Source: Spirosoma endophyticum (GTDB lineage: Bacteria; Bacteroidota; Bacteroidia; Cytophagales; Spirosomataceae). From it: 64,000 nt of DNA. The position numbers and the translations under genes were made by a program. Shown here one piece after another: positions 55,156-63,027 of the stretch; position 1 is the stretch's first letter, and each line of letters starts with the position of its first letter. The stretch is taken from contig NZ_FOLQ01000005.1 in assembly GCF_900112365.1 (NCBI RefSeq), positions 280,562-344,561 on the forward strand, read 5' to 3'. The notes beneath the pieces were generated by a model. That model saw nothing but the letters and a program-made list of their open reading frames with translations, ran no database searches and was not told the DNA's origin.

Positions 55156-55668
55156 CTAAGCTTTCGGCCGTTTGTAAAGTGGTACGGTGCTGCATGGCTC
55201 GCCAAACAGTAAACTTTGCACAACGGGACGTAGCACCCGTGTGATCTCCACATAGGCCGCGGTTGGCACTGGCACTTTGGAACAGCCTTTCACGACCACG
55301 CGGGCAGCACGATACTCTTCAGGATTGATTCGATTGATGGCGTCGAAATAAAGCTTCTCTTCCAGATCAGCCAGATTGCCGAAAACGACCGTGTTAGCAT
55401 ATGGTTGGAGTTGCAAGGTCAACAGCATATACGCCCATGTTGGCACAATAGCATCTTCGGTGCAGGTGATTGCTACGTTTTTCCCTGCATACTGACTCCA
55501 GTCATGCTCTTTCAGAAACGCCCGGAAGTCTTTTTCCTTTAAGATCAACCCCATGTACAAGTTGTCTTTTAGATCATAAACAACGCGTTCGCCAGGATGA
55601 TAATATTCTTCCAGATCAAGGGTAATAAGACCGCTGTTCGCGACTCGATTGATAATTTCGGCTTCCAT
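55156..55668 (-). CDS. DUF2480 protein
   Basis: A protein of 170 residues that fills the DUF2480 family, found in Bacteroidota: ITLDLEEYYHPGERVVYDLK, GLILKEKDFRAFLKEHDWSQ, ITCTEDAIVPTWAYMLLTLQ and VVVKGCSKVPVPTAAYVEI. No signal peptide or membrane segment. The role is unknown. It lies alone between the cytochrome gene and dnaN. Confidence 0.9.
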   Translation of the reverse strand: MEAEIINRVANSGLITLDLEEYYHPGERVVYDLKDNLYMGLILKEKDFRAFLKEHDWSQYAGKNVAITCTEDAIVPTWAYMLLTLQLQPYANTVVFGNLADLEEKLYFDAINRINPEEYRAARVVVKGCSKVPVPTAAYVEITRVLRPVVQSLLFGEPCSTVPLYKRPKA

Positions 55669-55779
55669 ATTTTTCAGGTATCAGTTACCAGTAAACAGCG
55701 CTCATTGGCAGGGGGTTCACTACGTTAGCTAACTACGTATTGTTTATAAATATCTCACGAACGAGTCGGCTTTTTTTGC

Positions 55780-55787
55780 TACTTTTG
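55780..55787 (+). promoter_or_regulatory. Putative -7 box of dnaN
   Basis: TACTTTTG matches TAnnTTTG and lies 40 bases before the ATG. No TTG at the expected distance was seen, so this is tentative. Confidence 0.35.
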
Positions 55788-55827
55788 TTCTCATATTTGA
55801 TTAAATACCGCCTTAGACACTTGGCCC

Positions 55828-56949
55828 ATGAAATTCATTGTTTCTTCATCTGTCCTGCTTAAAAACCTTCAACATATCAATGGTGTCGTTGCAACGAATC
55901 CAATTGTGCCGATCCTTGAAAATTTTCTGTTTCGCATTGAAGATGGGACACTTACGGTAACGGCTTCGGACTTGCAAACGACCATGACGACCCAGATTCC
56001 GGTCGATGCCAGCGAGAACGGAGCCATTGCCATTCCAGCAAAATTATTGCTTGATACCCTCCGTAGCCTGCCTGAGCAACCTGTTACGATTAATATTGAC
56101 ACGGATACATTCGGAACAGAAATCCTGACCGACAATGGCCGATATAAACTTTCTGGTGAAAACCCGATTGATTTCCCAAAACTGCCAACGGTCAACAAAA
56201 ATATGTCGGTCGACATGACGTCGGATATATTGCTCAATGCCATTAACAACACCGTTTTCGCTACCAGCACCGACGATCTTCGTCCAGCCATGACAGGTGT
56301 GCTTCTGCAGTTGACTGGCGACAATGCTACGTTCGTCGCTACGGATGGCCACCGGCTAATCCGGTACCGTCGGACAGATATGAGTGCGTCGGCTAGTACG
56401 TCGATCATTATTCCGCGGAAAGCGCTACAGTTGTTGAAAGCGTCGTTGCCGGAGAATGTTCCGGTTACGGCGGAGTTCAGCCAGGCGAATGCGTCGTTCA
56501 CGTTTGGGCCAACCCAACTGATTTGCCGGTTGATCGACGAGCGGTTCCCCGATTACGAAAACGCGATTCCGACAAACAATCCGAACGTAATGACGATTGG
56601 CCGGACCGATCTGCTCAACTCGTTGAAGCGGATCATGATCTACGCCAACCGCACGACGCACCAGATACGGTTGTCGCTTAAGGCTAACTCATTGACCATT
56701 TCGGCAGAAGATCTGGACTACTCCAACGAAGCCAACGAAAAACTTTTGTGTGAGTATGACGGCGAACCGATGGAAATTGGTTTCAATGCCAAGCTGATGG
56801 CCGAAGTTCTGAGCAATCTCAGCGCTAAAATGATCTCCCTTGAATTGTCGGCTCCCAACCGTGCTGGCCTCCTAATTCCGGCCGACAAGGAAGAAAACGA
56901 AGATATTCTGATGCTGGTGATGCCCGTAATGCTGAATACATACGCTTAA
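55828..56949 (+). CDS. dnaN: DNA polymerase III beta subunit (sliding clamp)
   Basis: A protein of 373 residues with the three clamp domains. Family signs are MKFIVSSSVLLKNLQHINGV at the start, NFLFRIEDGTLTVTASDLQT in domain 1, TDGHRLIRYRRTDM in domain 2 and the closing LMLVMPVMLN that forms part of the partner-binding cleft. The ring encircles DNA and ties polymerase and repair proteins to the template. The usual partner dnaA is not beside it in this window, as in many Bacteroidota. A large inverted repeat sits just after its stop. Confidence 0.97.
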   Translation: MKFIVSSSVLLKNLQHINGVVATNPIVPILENFLFRIEDGTLTVTASDLQTTMTTQIPVDASENGAIAIPAKLLLDTLRSLPEQPVTINIDTDTFGTEILTDNGRYKLSGENPIDFPKLPTVNKNMSVDMTSDILLNAINNTVFATSTDDLRPAMTGVLLQLTGDNATFVATDGHRLIRYRRTDMSASASTSIIIPRKALQLLKASLPENVPVTAEFSQANASFTFGPTQLICRLIDERFPDYENAIPTNNPNVMTIGRTDLLNSLKRIMIYANRTTHQIRLSLKANSLTISAEDLDYSNEANEKLLCEYDGEPMEIGFNAKLMAEVLSNLSAKMISLELSAPNRAGLLIPADKEENEDILMLVMPVMLNTYA

Positions 56950-56960
56950 ATTAATCATGA

Positions 56961-57030
56961 ATGATGAATAATAAATGATGAAAGATTAGCCATGTGAGGT
57001 CAGAATCATTCATCATTTATTATTCATCAT
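56961..57030. repeat. Perfect inverted repeat between dnaN and the MFS gene
   Basis: Arms of 22 bases, ATGATGAATAATAAATGATG plus AA at 56961-56982 and its complement at 57009-57030. With one mismatch the stem extends to 27 pairs around a 16-base loop. It may act as a terminator or belong to a dispersed repeat family. Confidence 0.7.
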
Positions 57031-57056
57031 CGCTCCGGCGACCCGGTCATCATTTT

Positions 57057-58301
57057 ATGGCTTCCAAACGCACGGCGCCTGCCCTTGTTTTTATTTTCAT
57101 TACCCTTCTGATTGACGTTACGGGGCTGGGGATCATTATTCCGGTTTTCCCGAAACTGATTGAACAGCTCATTCACGGCAACATTAGTCAGGCAGCAAGC
57201 TGGGGCGGCTGGCTGTCGTTCTCGTATGCGGCCATGCAGTTCATTTTCTCACCGATTCTAGGCGGCCTCAGCGACCGTTTTGGCCGTCGGCCAGTGTTAC
57301 TGTTCTCGTTATTAGGTTTCGGCATTGATTACATATTGCAGGGCTTTGCACCAACTATTGAATGGTTGTTTGTTGGTCGTATGCTGGCCGGAGTGACAGG
57401 TGCCAGTTTCACGACGGCCAGTGCCTATATTGCCGATATTAGTACACCCGAAAAAAGGGCTCAGAATTTTGGACTCATTGGCGCAGCTTTCGGCGTAGGC
57501 TTCATCCTTGGTCCGGCAATGGGCGGGTTTCTGGGTCAATACGGGCCGCGCGTTCCGTTTTTCGTTGCGGCCGGACTGAGCCTGCTAAATTTCCTGTATG
57601 GCTTCTTTATTCTTCCCGAGTCGCTGCCAGCCGAAAACCGCAGGCCGTTTAACTGGCGTCGGGCCAACCCGATTGGATCGCTGATGAATCTGGGGCGCTA
57701 TCCGGTCATTTTGGGGCTGGTCGCGTCGTTGATTCTGATCTACATTGCCGGTTTCGCCGTGCAGGGAACCTGGACGTTCTACACGATGGAGAAATTCAAG
57801 TGGGACGAAAAAACGGTTGGCCTATCACTGGCGGCCATCGGCCTGTCATTTGCCGTCGTGCAAGGTGGACTCAGCCGAATTATTATCCCCAAACTAGGTC
57901 AGGAGCGGTCGGTTTACGTTGGGCTGGCGTTCAGCGCCATTGGCTTTGCCTTATTTGGCTTCGCGAATCAAAGCTGGATGATGTTTGCATTCATGATCGT
58001 TTATGCGTTAGGTGGTATTGCTGGTCCATCGGTTCAGGGTATTATTTCCAACCAGGTACCGGCCAATGAACAGGGCGAGTTGCAGGGCGCGTTAACAAGC
58101 CTGACCAGCACGACGTCTATTTTTGGTCCGCTGATTATGACCAATCTGTTTTCGTATTTCACCTCACCAAAATCGCCTACGTATCTTCCAGGTGCCCCTT
58201 TTTTCCTGGCTTCGGTGCTGGTGGTCATTAGTGCTTATCTAGCTCGCCGGGGCTTTAAACGTAGCATGGTGACTAAGGCCAGCGTACCCGAATCAATCTG
58301 A
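57057..58301 (+). CDS. TetA-type MFS exporter
   Basis: With the start at 57057 the protein has 414 residues and twelve membrane helices. Motif A is [14 protein letters not shown]. Motif C-type text in helix 5 is [16 protein letters not shown]. Helix 1 contains [15 protein letters not shown], the pattern of the TCR/Tet drug:proton antiporter group. It most likely exports a drug or metabolite; real tetracycline resistance cannot be inferred. It is probably transcribed separately from dnaN because of the strong hairpin between them. Confidence 0.9.
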   Translation: MASKRTAPALVFIFITLLIDVTGLGIIIPVFPKLIEQLIHGNISQAASWGGWLSFSYAAMQFIFSPILGGLSDRFGRRPVLLFSLLGFGIDYILQGFAPTIEWLFVGRMLAGVTGASFTTASAYIADISTPEKRAQNFGLIGAAFGVGFILGPAMGGFLGQYGPRVPFFVAAGLSLLNFLYGFFILPESLPAENRRPFNWRRANPIGSLMNLGRYPVILGLVASLILIYIAGFAVQGTWTFYTMEKFKWDEKTVGLSLAAIGLSFAVVQGGLSRIIIPKLGQERSVYVGLAFSAIGFALFGFANQSWMMFAFMIVYALGGIAGPSVQGIISNQVPANEQGELQGALTSLTSTTSIFGPLIMTNLFSYFTSPKSPTYLPGAPFFLASVLVVISAYLARRGFKRSMVTKASVPESI

Positions 58302-58331
58302 TCAGGCTACATTTCTTCCGGTACTTAGTGC

Positions 58332-58940
58332 CTATTTATGAGCGATATGTGCCCTAATCCGGCTCAGAGAGGGGCCTTTAATTCCCAGATAGGAAGAAAT
58401 ATGCCCCAGCGAAACGCGATTCAGCAGATCCGGGTAATTTTTCATCAAATCAACGTATCGTTCTTCAGCCGTCTGGGTCAATAAGCTTTCTGACCGACTC
58501 TGATTAAAAATAAGATATTGCTCCGCCAAAAGTCGGCCAAACCGCTCCCAACCGTGCGACTGACCATAAAGCGCTTGCAAATGATCATGCTGTATGACCA
58601 ACAGTTCAGCGTCTTCCAGGGCTTCAATAGCATACGGGCAGGCTGTTTGTGTTACCATACTTTTTAAGGACGCCAGAAACATATTTTCGTTGGCAAAAAC
58701 AAGATTATGTTCCTGTTCGGTCTTGGGGTCCGTGTAGTAGACCCGGAAAATCCCTTTGACAATAAAGCCAACGTGCCGACAGACCGAATTACGGAAGTTG
58801 AAGTAGTCATGTTTAGGAATTGATCTAAGGGTCCAGAACTCATTCGCTAATTCAGTATCCGTTTCGGAAAGACCAGCGAATCGATGCAGGTGATACTGCA
58901 ACAGCGCGTGTTGAGGAGAAACCAGTCTATTTTCAATCAT
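58332..58940 (-). CDS. Crp/Fnr family transcriptional regulator
   Basis: A protein of 202 residues with a cupin-like sensor domain (about 35-130, FIVKGIFRVYYTDPKTEQEH) and a C-terminal helix-turn-helix (SLGHISSYLGIKGPSLSRIR). No cysteine cluster typical of Fnr is present, and the cAMP-contact residues are not conserved, so the ligand is unknown. It is divergent from osmC, with 173 bases between starts, and may control it. The opposite neighbour is the convergent MFS gene. Confidence 0.9.
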   Translation of the reverse strand: MIENRLVSPQHALLQYHLHRFAGLSETDTELANEFWTLRSIPKHDYFNFRNSVCRHVGFIVKGIFRVYYTDPKTEQEHNLVFANENMFLASLKSMVTQTACPYAIEALEDAELLVIQHDHLQALYGQSHGWERFGRLLAEQYLIFNQSRSESLLTQTAEERYVDLMKNYPDLLNRVSLGHISSYLGIKGPSLSRIRAHIAHK

Positions 58941-59043
58941 TGTTGGTCAATTTATTAACTTATAAATGACAAAGTAACGATTGTCCAACGTAGTATAGGC
59001 TACATTTTTCCTTCACTACGTCGCTTTTTAACATAGGTGAAAA

Positions 59044-59071
59044 TTGGGCAAACAATCACCCGTTACTTTTG
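59044..59071 (+). promoter_or_regulatory. Probable promoter of osmC
   Basis: TTG at 59044-59046 and TACTTTTG at 59064-59071, spacer 17 bases rather than 19. Confidence 0.4.
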
Positions 59072-59113
59072 GTCTATCAAAAACAAAATGTAATTAATTC
59101 AACTCCTAAAATC

Positions 59114-59530
59114 ATGAAAATTACCCGCAATGCATCGGCCCATTGGGCTGGAACCGGTAAAGATGGCAAAGGTACTCTCTCTACAGCCAGCACGGTTCTT
59201 AACCAAACTCAGTATTCATTCAACACTCGTTTCGCGGATGGTGTAGGCACCAATCCCGAAGAACTGATAGGCGCTGCTCACGCCGGTTGTTTCGCGATGC
59301 AATTGGCCTTTAACATTCAGTCGGCTGGCTTTGCTGCTGATTCTCTGGACGTTCAATGCACGATTACCCTCGAAGATAGTGGTATCACCAGTTCTAAACT
59401 GACTCTGAAAGCCAGTGTTCCTGGCCTGGACAAAGCTAAGTTCGATGAACTGGTCGATCATGCTGAGCACAATTGCCCAATCTCAAAGTTATTCAACACC
59501 AGTATCAGTGTTGATGCTACGTTGCTGTAG
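59114..59530 (+). CDS. osmC: OsmC family peroxidase
   Basis: The start at 59114 gives 138 residues. The two peroxidatic-site cysteines are Cys59 in AHAGCFAMQL and Cys121 in HNCPISKLF. Other family marks are NTRFADGVGTNPEELIGAAH and LKASVPGLDKAKFDEL. OsmC proteins reduce organic hydroperoxides with a thiol partner. The divergent Crp/Fnr gene is a candidate regulator. A long bidirectional hairpin ends the transcript. Confidence 0.93.
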   Translation: MKITRNASAHWAGTGKDGKGTLSTASTVLNQTQYSFNTRFADGVGTNPEELIGAAHAGCFAMQLAFNIQSAGFAADSLDVQCTITLEDSGITSSKLTLKASVPGLDKAKFDELVDHAEHNCPISKLFNTSISVDATLL

Positions 59531-59542
59531 CACCGGGAACGT

Positions 59543-59602
59543 AGCATACAAACACGCCCCTGAGTAGCTGCATGCAGTTGGTCAGGGACGTGTTTGTATG
59601 CT
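59543..59602. terminator. Bidirectional terminator
   Basis: Stem AGCATACAAACACG-x-CCCTGA pairs with its complement at 59582-59602; the loop itself contains CTGCATGCAG. It overlaps the stop codon of the serine hydrolase gene. Confidence 0.75.
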
Positions 59603-61100
59603 ATTCTTTCCTGAAATCCATTCCGTCAAAAACTAACGTAGTGACCTTGCCCGAATTGCCAAGCACAAACCGGGCAAGGGCTTTGCCATTCCAGGCTTTT
59701 TTATAAGGTCCATAGAACGTATCGTAATGCCAATGCGGCAAGGTAGCATTCAGCGTATTGTCATTGACGTTGACAACTAACTGATTGCCCGCTACGCTAA
59801 CGTCGGCCTGTCCATATAGCGGGCTGGTGTATTTTCCGGCATATTGGGGTAATGGCAAGGATGGCGACGTATTGAGCACCCGTTTCGTGTCAAAGTCTTC
59901 TCGGCCTTTCTTACTGTCTTCTCTGATTTTTGAGTACAGATTTTTGAACTCGGTATTCCAGTCGCGGGTGCCGCCCAGCGCAAACCAGTCGAAGGTTTTA
60001 TAAACCAGTACGTGCCGCACTTCGGCATGGTCGTAATTCCCGAACACATAAACGCCCAGTTTTTCATCGGGCAACTGCGCCGTTATCGCCGTCAGACCCG
60101 ATAAACTTCCGGTATGGAAATTCACTTTATGTCCTTTATAATCGTGCTGATACCAAGCCAGGCCGTAGGTTCGCCAGTTGGGTTTCAGAATTTGCATGGT
60201 TGGGTATTCATCCTCCGGAAAGAAAGTCTGCGGTTTAAACATCTCAGCCCAGGTTTCGGGCTTCACCAAGTGGCCTCCGCTGTATTTGCTGCTGTCGAGC
60301 ATGCAGATGACCCACTTGCTGATGTCGTCGGCCGACGACCAAACCGCGCCAGCCGACCCAATTTCACTATCAGCCCCATACTCAATGACCCGAATCGTAT
60401 CGTTGACGTTATAATGAGGCTTCGTAACGTTAGCATCGCCCTCCTTTATGTAGCCCCGTTTTGGCGCGGTACGTGTCATTCCCAGGGGCGTAAAAATCCG
60501 TTCCTTTAAAAAATCAGCCCACGTCTTTCCGGTGATACGTTCGATAACGCGTCCGGCGGCCGAGTAGAAGGTATTCTGATAGGCAAATCCAGCCCTGAAT
60601 GGATAGCTCGGCTTGACCATCTCCATCCGCCGAAACATTTCATTGGCGGGAATAGTCATGGCGCCGGTCATGAAGTCGGTACTGCCCACACCTGTATCAT
60701 GAATGAGGAGATCACGAATTTTCAACTCGCGCGTTACGTAGGGATCGTAGAGTTGCAGTTCAGGAAGGAATTTACTGACGGGGTCATTCCAGGCCAGTTT
60801 TCCTTCATCGACCAGCATGCCCATTAACATAACGGTCATCGCTTTGGTCGTGGAGGCACAAGCGAAGAGGGTTTCCGTATCAACCAATTCAGGTTTGCCC
60901 AACTCACGGACACCATAGCCCTTCTTGAAAATTACCTGGTTGTCTTTTACTACCGTAATGGACAAACCCGGTACGTTCCACTGCTTTCGAACGGACTCTA
61001 CATACGCATCGAATTCCTGAATTTGTTTGGGAGAGGTTGGCTTCTGGCCAAAAGCGATAAGCGTAAATAGCAGGAAGAAAAGAACCGAAAATACTCTCAT
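59601..61100 (-). CDS. Exported serine hydrolase of the class C beta-lactamase fold
   Basis: A protein of 499 residues with a signal peptide ending IAFGQ. The catalytic SxxK is S83-TT-K86 (FACASTTKAM). The second motif is Y174-Q-N176 (AYQNTFYSAAG). The third is HTGSLSG near residue 330. The last 100 residues are a DUF3471 domain (LPQYAGKYTSPLYGQADVSV). Such proteins are peptidases or esterases related to penicillin-binding proteins more often than true beta-lactamases. It acts in the periplasm. It is transcribed towards osmC and shares a terminator. Confidence 0.92.
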   Translation of the reverse strand: MRVFSVLFFLLFTLIAFGQKPTSPKQIQEFDAYVESVRKQWNVPGLSITVVKDNQVIFKKGYGVRELGKPELVDTETLFACASTTKAMTVMLMGMLVDEGKLAWNDPVSKFLPELQLYDPYVTRELKIRDLLIHDTGVGSTDFMTGAMTIPANEMFRRMEMVKPSYPFRAGFAYQNTFYSAAGRVIERITGKTWADFLKERIFTPLGMTRTAPKRGYIKEGDANVTKPHYNVNDTIRVIEYGADSEIGSAGAVWSSADDISKWVICMLDSSKYSGGHLVKPETWAEMFKPQTFFPEDEYPTMQILKPNWRTYGLAWYQHDYKGHKVNFHTGSLSGLTAITAQLPDEKLGVYVFGNYDHAEVRHVLVYKTFDWFALGGTRDWNTEFKNLYSKIREDSKKGREDFDTKRVLNTSPSLPLPQYAGKYTSPLYGQADVSVAGNQLVVNVNDNTLNATLPHWHYDTFYGPYKKAWNGKALARFVLGNSGKVTTLVFDGMDFRKE

Positions 61101-61175
61101 GTTTATTCAGGATATATTGCGAATGGAGCCGCATGCGAACAAAAATCAGTATACACGACAGCATTCGCAATATAT

Positions 61176-61733
61176 TCACAAACTAAACACAACATTGAAC
61201 CGAAGTATCATGGCGTCTTCCGTTTTCATGCCCATCAGGGAAGGTCGTTCGATTTTGTAGTCGGTCATATTAACCGGAAACTCGCCGATAAGTGTCATTT
61301 TACCACCAGCCTCCTTACTCGTTGCCTGCAACGTAACAGGCCTGGCAACCCCGTGAAACGTTAAGGTGCCTTTAGCTGTCAGCGCCCCATTATCAGATTT
61401 AATATCCGAACTTGTAAACGTTACGTTCGGGTATTTTATGCCTTCCATGGCTTCTACAGCGTGCGAATCGCGGTTATTGTTGTCGCTATCGAAAGAGGCC
61501 ACTTTAATCGAAACGGCGATACTTTCGGGCTGTTTGCTTTCGTCGTTATAGATCATGGCACAATTCACATCGTGACTAACACCTTCCCAGTTGTGAAGCG
61601 GGTGTTTAGCGGCATAAGAAACCGTCGATGCCGCTTTGTCGGCCATTACTTTACGTTTAGCCATTGGCGCCACAAAGGCACAAAGAACCACGATGGCTAA
61701 CCAGTAGCCATTCAGGATTATGTAGTTTTTCAT
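61176..61733 (-). CDS. YceI family protein
   Basis: A protein of 185 residues with an N-terminal hydrophobic segment that serves as export signal or anchor. The YceI lipocalin-like barrel is clear: STVSYAAKHPLHNWEGVSHD, KVASFDSDNNNRDSHAVEAM and GTLTFHGVARPVTLQATSK. YceI proteins bind long isoprenoids such as quinones. The gene starts four bases after the stop of the b561-like gene and closes an apparent operon with it and a Rieske gene, in keeping with a quinone-linked task. Confidence 0.92.
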   Translation of the reverse strand: MKNYIILNGYWLAIVVLCAFVAPMAKRKVMADKAASTVSYAAKHPLHNWEGVSHDVNCAMIYNDESKQPESIAVSIKVASFDSDNNNRDSHAVEAMEGIKYPNVTFTSSDIKSDNGALTAKGTLTFHGVARPVTLQATSKEAGGKMTLIGEFPVNMTDYKIERPSLMGMKTEDAMILRFNVVFSL

Positions 61734-61737
61734 GAGC

Positions 61738-62421
61738 TTAGAATTTTAAGGCAATAATCGAAGCGGCATAAGCCCCAAACGTAGCGTAAGCAGCCGCTCG
61801 GTGGTAAGGTTTAAGTTCAGAATTATTCTGAATCATGTGGGCCAGAATATTCGTGGCGACCATGCCTGTCAAATGGACAATAGCCAGGTATTTATGCAGT
61901 TTGATCGTCGTAAAACCTCTTTTTGGTCCTACGATCGGTGGGGGCGTGGTTAATGCCATCACCAACGTAGTGCCATAAGTAATGTTAATGAACGTAGCCG
62001 AGCGCTCATGCCATTTCTTTGTATCGACGTAATCCTGCCCCTTCGCGTTGTAAAGTTTTGCGCCCAGCAGACCCTGAGCCACAAAGCCCGCTAATGTTAC
62101 GAAGCCTCCAATCTGGTGCGCTACAAGCATCGTTCGCCTAACTTTCAGCTCTTTGATACGTCCTTCGGACGTTAATGGAGCTACGTTTAGGGTACGCAAC
62201 AACCCTTTTGGCCCCCAGAACGCACGTTGAGTAAACAACATTTTGTGAGGTAGCAACTCCGGCGTTTCCGTTGAATCGCTAAGGCCAGCCAGCAAATCAT
62301 CTGCTGAAGCATCCGTCGTTGTTGGCGCAATGACTGTATCCCGACGAACAGCCGTTGAATCCTGTGCCCACGACAGACTAATTCTACAGAGAAGACACAG
62401 AGCAACAAAAAGGTATTTCAT
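61738..62421 (-). CDS. Four-helix membrane protein resembling cytochrome b561
   Basis: A protein of 227 residues with a signal peptide and about four membrane helices (99-121, 140-160, 173-197, 205-226). Histidines sit near helix ends: H102 in LVAHQIGGF, H138, H176 and H183 in KLHKYLAIVHLTGM, H195 in LAHMI and H207. This resembles the diheme cytochrome b561 pattern, with heme ligands on pairs of helices. I do not know a named family that it fits fully. The 80-residue N-terminal stretch is exported. Downstream by four bases is YceI, and 18 bases upstream is the Rieske gene, so it may pass electrons between a quinone and the Rieske protein. Confidence 0.65.
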   Translation of the reverse strand: MKYLFVALCLLCRISLSWAQDSTAVRRDTVIAPTTTDASADDLLAGLSDSTETPELLPHKMLFTQRAFWGPKGLLRTLNVAPLTSEGRIKELKVRRTMLVAHQIGGFVTLAGFVAQGLLGAKLYNAKGQDYVDTKKWHERSATFINITYGTTLVMALTTPPPIVGPKRGFTTIKLHKYLAIVHLTGMVATNILAHMIQNNSELKPYHRAAAYATFGAYAASIIALKF

Positions 62422-62439
62422 AACGCCGATTATTATAGG

Positions 62440-62949
62440 TTAGGCCGTAACTGTCAACGTATTACCGTCGGTACTAATGGTTGATTTGTACAACTTCATA
62501 GCGGTTGTAGCGGGACCAACACTGACCGTTCCGTCTACATTGAAAACCGACCCGTGGGCGCTACAGGTAAATTTGTTGGCGCTCAGGCCATATGAAACGG
62601 CATCGTTAGCTTCATGCGTACAAAGCCGTTGAATGGTTACGTATTTCCCACCGGTTGTATTGGCGACCAGCACGCTGCCAATTTTCATGAAATTTCCTAC
62701 CGTTTTGAGCGAGCTGTAGTTGCTGTTCGTCAGGTCAATCGTAAAATTAATTGCCCCCGCGGCTGTATCAGCATTACCCGTTAATCCAGCCGCTGGCGGG
62801 GTGGGTGTTGGGGTGCTGCTGTCGCTTTTTGAGCAGGCCGTCAGACCCGTTCCCATGCAGTAAAACGCCATCAGCGCAGCGCTGCTCATTCCCAGACTCC
62901 GCAGAAATTCTCCGCGATTAATGTTGTTGTCAGTTGGATTCTTGATCAT
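62440..62949 (-). CDS. Rieske [2Fe-2S] lipoprotein
   Basis: With the ATG at 62949 the protein has 169 residues; a TTG four codons upstream is possible. The lipobox GLTAC gives Cys39, so the protein is lipidated. The Rieske cluster ligands are C110-T-H112 and C129-SA-H132 (CTH and CSAHG). A proline/threonine-rich spacer links the anchor to the domain. Unlike bc1 Rieske proteins it is short and has no disulfide cysteines within the motifs. It is the first gene of the unit with the b561-like and YceI genes. Confidence 0.88.
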   Translation of the reverse strand: MIKNPTDNNINRGEFLRSLGMSSAALMAFYCMGTGLTACSKSDSSTPTPTPPAAGLTGNADTAAGAINFTIDLTNSNYSSLKTVGNFMKIGSVLVANTTGGKYVTIQRLCTHEANDAVSYGLSANKFTCSAHGSVFNVDGTVSVGPATTAMKLYKSTISTDGNTLTVTA

Positions 62950-63027
62950 AAGATTAGGCAATTGATGTAGTTACACAGATTTATGTAGAGACCGATTGTA
63001 CTCCTGATTTGCATCACTAATTCTAGA

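Noticed and set aside
55869-56501. A 210-residue antisense frame over dnaN
   Set aside because: dnaN is certain and the antisense frame has no recognisable feature.
57057-58301. Calling the MFS gene a tetracycline resistance determinant
   Set aside because: Helix 1 and motif A only place it in the TCR/Tet group; many members export other compounds.
59601-61100. Calling the SxxK hydrolase a true beta-lactamase
   Set aside because: The DUF3471 tail and overall layout fit peptidase/esterase-like relatives, and no ampR-type neighbour is present.
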